Shown one piece after another: positions 58,883 through 64,000 of a stretch of DNA of 64,000 nt; within the stretch, counting starts at the first letter, position 1, and each line of letters opens with the position of its first letter. The notes under the pieces were generated by a model. The model did no database searches. It saw nothing but the letters and a program-made list of their open reading frames with translations, and was not told the origin of the DNA. The translations under genes and the position numbers were made by a program. The stretch covers positions 7,068,001 through 7,132,000 of the forward strand of contig NC_052111.1 in NCBI RefSeq assembly GCF_012273895.1. The letters run 5' to 3'. This DNA comes from Zerene cesonia. Its lineage: Eukaryota > Arthropoda > Insecta > Lepidoptera > Pieridae.

Positions 58883-58959
58883 GCTGTCCATTATTGTAAT
58901 ACGTATAGTTGTAACATTTATTAATCTGTGGGTATACTTTATTTATAACAGTACTCATT
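58883..58959. repeat. Left copy of 77-bp gap-flank duplication
   Basis: Identical over 77 bp to 59960-60036 on the other side of the N gap; see the gap entry. Confidence 0.95.
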
Positions 58960-59959
58960 NNNNNNNNNNNNNNNNNNNNNNNNNNNNNNNNNNNNNNNNN
59001 NNNNNNNNNNNNNNNNNNNNNNNNNNNNNNNNNNNNNNNNNNNNNNNNNNNNNNNNNNNNNNNNNNNNNNNNNNNNNNNNNNNNNNNNNNNNNNNNNNNN
59101 NNNNNNNNNNNNNNNNNNNNNNNNNNNNNNNNNNNNNNNNNNNNNNNNNNNNNNNNNNNNNNNNNNNNNNNNNNNNNNNNNNNNNNNNNNNNNNNNNNNN
59201 NNNNNNNNNNNNNNNNNNNNNNNNNNNNNNNNNNNNNNNNNNNNNNNNNNNNNNNNNNNNNNNNNNNNNNNNNNNNNNNNNNNNNNNNNNNNNNNNNNNN
59301 NNNNNNNNNNNNNNNNNNNNNNNNNNNNNNNNNNNNNNNNNNNNNNNNNNNNNNNNNNNNNNNNNNNNNNNNNNNNNNNNNNNNNNNNNNNNNNNNNNNN
59401 NNNNNNNNNNNNNNNNNNNNNNNNNNNNNNNNNNNNNNNNNNNNNNNNNNNNNNNNNNNNNNNNNNNNNNNNNNNNNNNNNNNNNNNNNNNNNNNNNNNN
59501 NNNNNNNNNNNNNNNNNNNNNNNNNNNNNNNNNNNNNNNNNNNNNNNNNNNNNNNNNNNNNNNNNNNNNNNNNNNNNNNNNNNNNNNNNNNNNNNNNNNN
59601 NNNNNNNNNNNNNNNNNNNNNNNNNNNNNNNNNNNNNNNNNNNNNNNNNNNNNNNNNNNNNNNNNNNNNNNNNNNNNNNNNNNNNNNNNNNNNNNNNNNN
59701 NNNNNNNNNNNNNNNNNNNNNNNNNNNNNNNNNNNNNNNNNNNNNNNNNNNNNNNNNNNNNNNNNNNNNNNNNNNNNNNNNNNNNNNNNNNNNNNNNNNN
59801 NNNNNNNNNNNNNNNNNNNNNNNNNNNNNNNNNNNNNNNNNNNNNNNNNNNNNNNNNNNNNNNNNNNNNNNNNNNNNNNNNNNNNNNNNNNNNNNNNNNN
59901 NNNNNNNNNNNNNNNNNNNNNNNNNNNNNNNNNNNNNNNNNNNNNNNNNNNNNNNNNNN
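58960..59959. other. Assembly gap, 1000 N, probably spurious
   Basis: Exactly 1000 N with the same 77 bp on each side in direct orientation and touching the N on both sides. This is what unmerged overlapping contigs look like. Collapsing the overlap would leave no missing sequence. On minus a frame would then run from ATG at 60069-60071 to a stop at 58866-58868, 42 codons, starting MRQPMEVLLDDSMSTVINKV. It is too short to call a gene. The apparent 401-codon frame is an N artefact. Confidence 0.95.
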
Positions 59960-60036
59960 GCTGTCCATTATTGTAATACGTATAGTTGTAACATTTATTA
60001 ATCTGTGGGTATACTTTATTTATAACAGTACTCATT
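59960..60036. repeat. Right copy of 77-bp gap-flank duplication
   Basis: Begins GCTGTCCATTATTGTAATAC directly after the N run, as the left copy ends directly before it. Confidence 0.95.
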
Positions 60037-60635
60037 GAATCATCAAGTAAAACTTCCATGGGTTGTCTCATCGCAGTAAATAGGGAAGTGGAATGTTGTA
60101 TATATGACGAAAATATTCTTAAAGTGTATTTTTTTCAATTCATTAATTTTTTGTTGTGTTTTTATGAGTAATGATTAATTATTGTGGAAAAGTGAAAAAA
60201 CTTAAAAGTGTTTTTATAGTTTTTTCTTGTTTTTGAAGTATTAATTGTTTTCTTCAAAAGTAAATTGATAGTCTTTTATCGTACTAATATTAATTTTAAG
60301 CCAATTCTATATTGATTGTACTAAAAAACTTTTACAATTGAAAGCAAATGTATTACATTATGTTTTTTAATCTCTAATGTCGCATCATGCTCTCATCCGT
60401 TCTCATTGAATTTTTGATAACGCGCTGTATTTGCACTGCGTTTAGATTATGATAATTTATACTTATTATTTAAATGTGATATTATTGTTTCATTACAATA
60501 TCACATGTACGTCATATTATTTTCAACTCATAGTTTCCAAGATAATAAGTTAAAAGAGATAGAAATTTCATAGAATAAATGAAGTCGTGTACAATAAAAT
60601 TCATTGAGTGATTTCAATAGCACGTCAGATATAGC
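60037..60635. other. AT-rich DNA upstream of the CpG block
   Basis: No gene or repeat recognised. Base composition changes sharply near 60640. Confidence 0.5.
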
Positions 60636-60639
60636 GTAC

Positions 60640-61400
60640 GGGAGCCGGGAGTGGCGGGAAGCGACCTTGGCTCGGCGTGAATCACAGCAGCGAAAGTAGG
60701 AGAAATGTGCCCGCGCCCCGCGCGCGCCGCTCACTCACTTTTACTTTCCAGTGTGGCGTAACCGATGGCGGCGCCGAACGCCACTCGTCCGGCGCACGCG
60801 GCCCGCAGCGCCGTCGCGCCGATCTCTCCCGCGAACGTACCTGACCAGTGACTGTGCCCGGATTACAGTGTATCAGTGCTAACCCCAGGATTCAGTGCGC
60901 GGTGAAAGTACCGGGTCGATTGTGCAAGCGCGGAAACCGTGGCCTGGAAGGAAGCGTGTCGCAAGCTTGGAAGTGGCGCAAGTGAGCAACTGCAGCGCGC
61001 TCCTGCGCGCATCGACACCCTGGATTGCCCCGGGGAACACGACCTCGCATCCCACATTGTCCCTCGGTAAGGATCACCATCACAAAACAACCTGCTATTT
61101 CCCAATAGGCTAACTTCCTCGTATAACGAAAAACAGATCGCGACATAATCTAATCGCGGTGAAGGGGATACGAGAGTTAACCGACACATTCAAAAGCGAC
61201 AGAATTGTCGTCACCGGTGAATTAACTCGGAGTGTCGGAAACGCAAGAAATAAAGAAGTGAAATATCCAAGGACAATACAACTTTCAAGTGATTTCGCGC
61301 GCGGCCGACAATAAAAACTTCGTAACGCGCTGCGCAACCTCACGGTCTCACTTTCGACGTCTACGCCGCGCCGGGCCTCGTTCTACGAGCACTTTCGATG
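60640..61400 (+). promoter_or_regulatory. CpG-rich promoter and first-exon candidate
   Basis: An isolated GC/CpG-rich block; 60721-60840 alone has more than 20 CpGs. It holds GGCGGGAAG (E2F-like, 60654 area), ATGGCGGC (YY1/Pho-like, 60765), a cluster of CAGT initiators between 60846 and 60896 (including ATCAGTG and TTCAGTG), and a good donor CTCG|GTAAGG at 61067. No TATA box. The first exon would be about 60850-61066, non-coding, with the gene continuing right. A smaller GC block at 61320-61400 follows. Strand is inferred from the donor; a pyrimidine tract with AG at 60751 and a possible reverse donor GTGAGT leave some doubt. Confidence 0.55.
60765..60851 (+). CDS. Possible upstream ORF, 28 codons
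   Basis: ATG in a good context (AACCGATGG) opens MAAPNATRPAHAARSAVAPI and ends SPANVPDQ before TGA. It is alanine and proline rich, as any frame in such GC-rich DNA would be. If transcription starts upstream of 60765 it would be a uORF; if it starts at the CAGT cluster it is not transcribed. Confidence 0.2.
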   Translation: MAAPNATRPAHAARSAVAPISPANVPDQ

Positions 61401-62260
61401 GCTCTTACAAAACCACTCAGCATATCGAATTTTCTTTGTAAATTTCTTATTTAGATACGATTGAGTTGAATCGTTGTCAAGTTACTTTTTAAGTAAAAAG
61501 CGAAAGTGTTTAGGACACTTCTTTCAATTAACATGTGTCCAACCAACCTCGTTTTTAAGTAGCTCTCTAGGTTTTTTATACAGATTTAAATGCAACGACT
61601 GTCCCTGTGACCAGAGCCAAACTATCATTGAGTTAGATTTATAAAAGCAGCACGTTTCAAACAACTGTCATCATTAAGTAAAACTGAAAGGAACGCGCAC
61701 CAAGGCCAGTTGGATAACGAATTTTCGTTTAATATTAATAAATGGCAGCCACGGGCGATCGTGACGGATGCAATGGTAGATGCGGATGAATTCGAGATTT
61801 GATCACTTCTTACCACACACTTTCACGAGCATGAACGTAACAGATCTAGCTCGACTCATAAAACGATGTGTACTCGTCGATATTAACTCACGAAACACTC
61901 GTAAAATTAATCCAGCAATGATTATTAGTGGGAAGAATCTTGCAGACTCTCTCGATTTTGTTCGTGTACATTTATCGGTATTTATGATTTCATAAAGAGG
62001 CATTAGCCGTTGCAATTCTACTCTATTTCGACATGGACTAAACACCGTAATAAAGCCAAATTGCGCAACATCACATACCAAACTTTCCTTTTCAAATATG
62101 GACGTCGGTGGGCGGGCCGTTAAATGTCAAGATTAAGATTTACGATAAAGATCTTATTTGCCAGCGACAAAAGCACAATGCGTGCTGTACTTGCGTTTTT
62201 AACTTTCACCGGGAGAAATGTTGGCGGGAAAGTTTAAAGCCCTGGCGTGTATGATTCTAT
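61401..62260. other. Flank of the CpG block, possible first intron
   Basis: Moderate GC. A 15-codon frame at 61742-61789 (MAATGDRDGCNGRCG) and overlapping 71- and 92-codon frames at 61780-62081 on opposite strands show no motif. An E2F-like TTGGCGGGAAA sits at 62221-62231. No exon is called. Confidence 0.4.
62221..62231 (+). promoter_or_regulatory. E2F/DP-like site
   Basis: TTGGCGGGAAA matches the classical E2F consensus. It lies about 1.2 kb right of the presumed start region; function unproven. Confidence 0.3.
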
Positions 62261-64000
62261 CCCGTCTGTCTTTGTTGAGTTTCTTTTTACGTACATAGGA
62301 TAATTTTTTTTAATTGCGTTCTTACAATATGAAAATATGTTTTAGATATAAAAGAGCTCTATATAATTTAAAATATTCGCGTGTCATAAAACAATGCGAT
62401 GATGTAAAACTTGAAAGTATTTGTTTTACACGAGTAAGTCTTGCTTTGAACAAATTAAGTTTTATGTAAATTTTAATAACGTTCACTAGCGTATCTAAAT
62501 TTGTCTTAGACGAAATTGTTCATTACAATTTTAGAGTGCGAATTTACATTGAAATAACTATCTAGATAGTTGTTTAATGGTAAATTATGAAATGTATATA
62601 TGCAAAATTTAAGGCCTTCCGAACCTTCTTATAAGAGAAATGATCACTTACTTTTTTCCCAAGACACTGGCCAATAAGACATTGTAAAATTATTATTCCT
62701 CACACAAAAGTAACCATATATTATAAATTTAAATATACAAACATAAATAAAGCTTACATCTATAGTATAGGCCATAGGTTTAGTTATCACAAGTACATAT
62801 GATTCCTGACGTCCGTCCTTGAATATTTGCGAACACGACAGTGTATGTACTTGTAAAATTTATGCTGATTTATTTATGTATTCAGTACTTGCTTCACCCG
62901 CATAGACAAAAACTTGTGTTCCGGTTTAAAATTGAAATCAATATCTTTCCTCATTGTTTGTTTATTTAATAATGGTTTTATGTATGAAATTAATAATTTA
63001 AACGACGTATTACAATATTGAGGTAAACTCAATGTCCGTCGACGTGACGAAAATTCATATTGACCTTTACACAGATAAAATAGAGAACAATAACCAAATT
63101 GGTAACAAAATAGAATTGTCGACATTTTACTGTGAACGGTGTGTTAGATATTTTGTAAAACATTGAATAGACCATTGTTTAGCGTTAGAAGTGAAAAGGT
63201 CTGTTGCTAACACTGTGATAAATAGATTCGGTGTGTGACAGTTCGTTATTAATTATAAATAGCTCTTTGCGCGATATTGATCGGACTACTTATTACCTAA
63301 ACACAATATGATAATAAAGATATAAAAAGTATAGACGTGTCCAATTTTCAATAAGTCACTTATAAGCGAAGACGAAGATGCCAAATGAAAAACATTGGAA
63401 ATCCTAAGGTTACATGCAACAAATGTCAAATTACTTCCCAATGTTTTGTCATGTAACAGCTGCACAAATATTCATTGTTATATTAAATATACAACTGTGA
63501 TAATATTCTTTTTAATTCAATAGTGCATTTACACGACATGAAGTAAAAAGAGCGCAATCGGTGTAAGTGGGGTCGAATGAACATATTTAAATATATTTTA
63601 AATAGGTGACCTTTTGCTCAAACTAATCAGAATCCTTCGTCGTCGAGCCTTTTCTGCCTGTGGTCGATAATATCCGAATCGATGAAATAAAAGCAAAATT
63701 GGTGACAATCATCAACGCGGGAGCCTCTCACTTTATTACAACACAAAGTTTCAATAACGACGCTAAAATTAAATCAAGAGTATAAAAACAAGACGCAATT
63801 AAAACAATTCTCACAGAGCTTGAAAGTATTTATGTAATTTCGTGGAGCTGATGATATTTACGAAGTTATCCAATCGCTTCCTATAAGACAATGCGGGTAT
63901 GAAAACGAAAGCGATGCGTTACGTTATCAGCTTGACAAGCCGTTTGTAAGCAACGGCCCAAATTCGAGGCAGGTTCTCATTTCGACTGACTTTTTACCTC
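62261..64000. other. AT-rich DNA, no gene seen
   Basis: Probably intron or spacer of the gene starting at about 60.9 kb. Only short frames without motifs. Confidence 0.45.

Noticed and set aside
58866..60071. Reverse open frames of 337 and 401 codons
   Set aside because: They span the second N gap and contain the duplicated 77-bp flank twice. The real sequence, if collapsed, gives at most 42 codons.
60863..61189. 108-codon reverse frame in the CpG block
   Set aside because: GC-rich DNA has few stop codons; overlapping forward and reverse frames of 72-108 codons are all open here and none has a recognisable domain.
1..64000. Prokaryotic features: operons, Shine-Dalgarno sites, CRISPR arrays, phage or plasmid functions
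   Set aside because: No long coding frames, no regularly spaced repeats with unique spacers, and the repeat content is that of an insect nuclear genome.

Overview
The window looks like AT-rich, non-coding nuclear DNA from a lepidopteran insect (moth or butterfly). No complete protein-coding gene, rRNA, true tRNA, operon, CRISPR array or prokaryotic signal can be supported. The lepidopteran assignment rests on dense interspersed repeats of kinds I recognise from that order: short non-autonomous Helitrons that begin TCCTACTAATATTATAAA and end in a GC hairpin plus CTAG, tRNA-headed SINEs with an (ATG)n tail, and A-tailed retroposon ends. Genus or family cannot be read from the sequence. All repeat assignments come from internal comparison and memory, not from a database search.

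Layout. 1-15 kb: AT-rich spacer with one Helitron end (about 1.0-1.13 kb), a SINE nested inside an older repeat (6.77-7.23 kb) and an A-tailed retroposon (10.56-10.77 kb). 15.3-16.6 kb: a cluster of an A-tailed retroposon, a Helitron, a tRNA-derived SINE with perfect 14-bp target-site duplications and a second Helitron type. 17-24 kb: an old SINE, several Helitrons, a non-LTR retroelement 3' end and a 1000-N gap. 24-35 kb: mostly unannotated sequence with scattered repeats, a possible tiny coding exon (31.69 kb) and a striking 72-nt hairpin (33.44-33.52 kb). 35-46 kb: a MITE-like element with a 5 x 12 bp array, more Helitrons and a second long hairpin (45.74-45.81 kb). 47-51 kb: a GC-elevated open patch, a head-to-tail pair of Helitrons with a SINE in the first, and a perfect 54-bp inverted repeat. 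52-57 kb: A-tailed retroposon, SINEs, an unrecognised protein-like reading frame (about 54.1 kb) and a Helitron carrying an internal ~96-bp duplication. 58.9-60.0 kb: a second 1000-N gap whose two flanks are the same 77 bp, so the gap is very probably artificial. 60.64-61.4 kb: a compact CpG-rich block with a cluster of CAGT initiators and a 5' splice donor, the best candidate for a promoter and untranslated first exon, probably reading to the right and out of the window.

How it fits together. The simplest reading is a long intergenic or intronic stretch upstream of a gene starting near 60.9 kb, filled by successive waves of Helitrons and retroposons. The relative order of some waves can be read from nesting. 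The most interesting unexplained signals are the two long hairpins, the foldback element, the Helitron array, the few short coding-like frames and an apparent excess of exact TGACGTCA palindromes.
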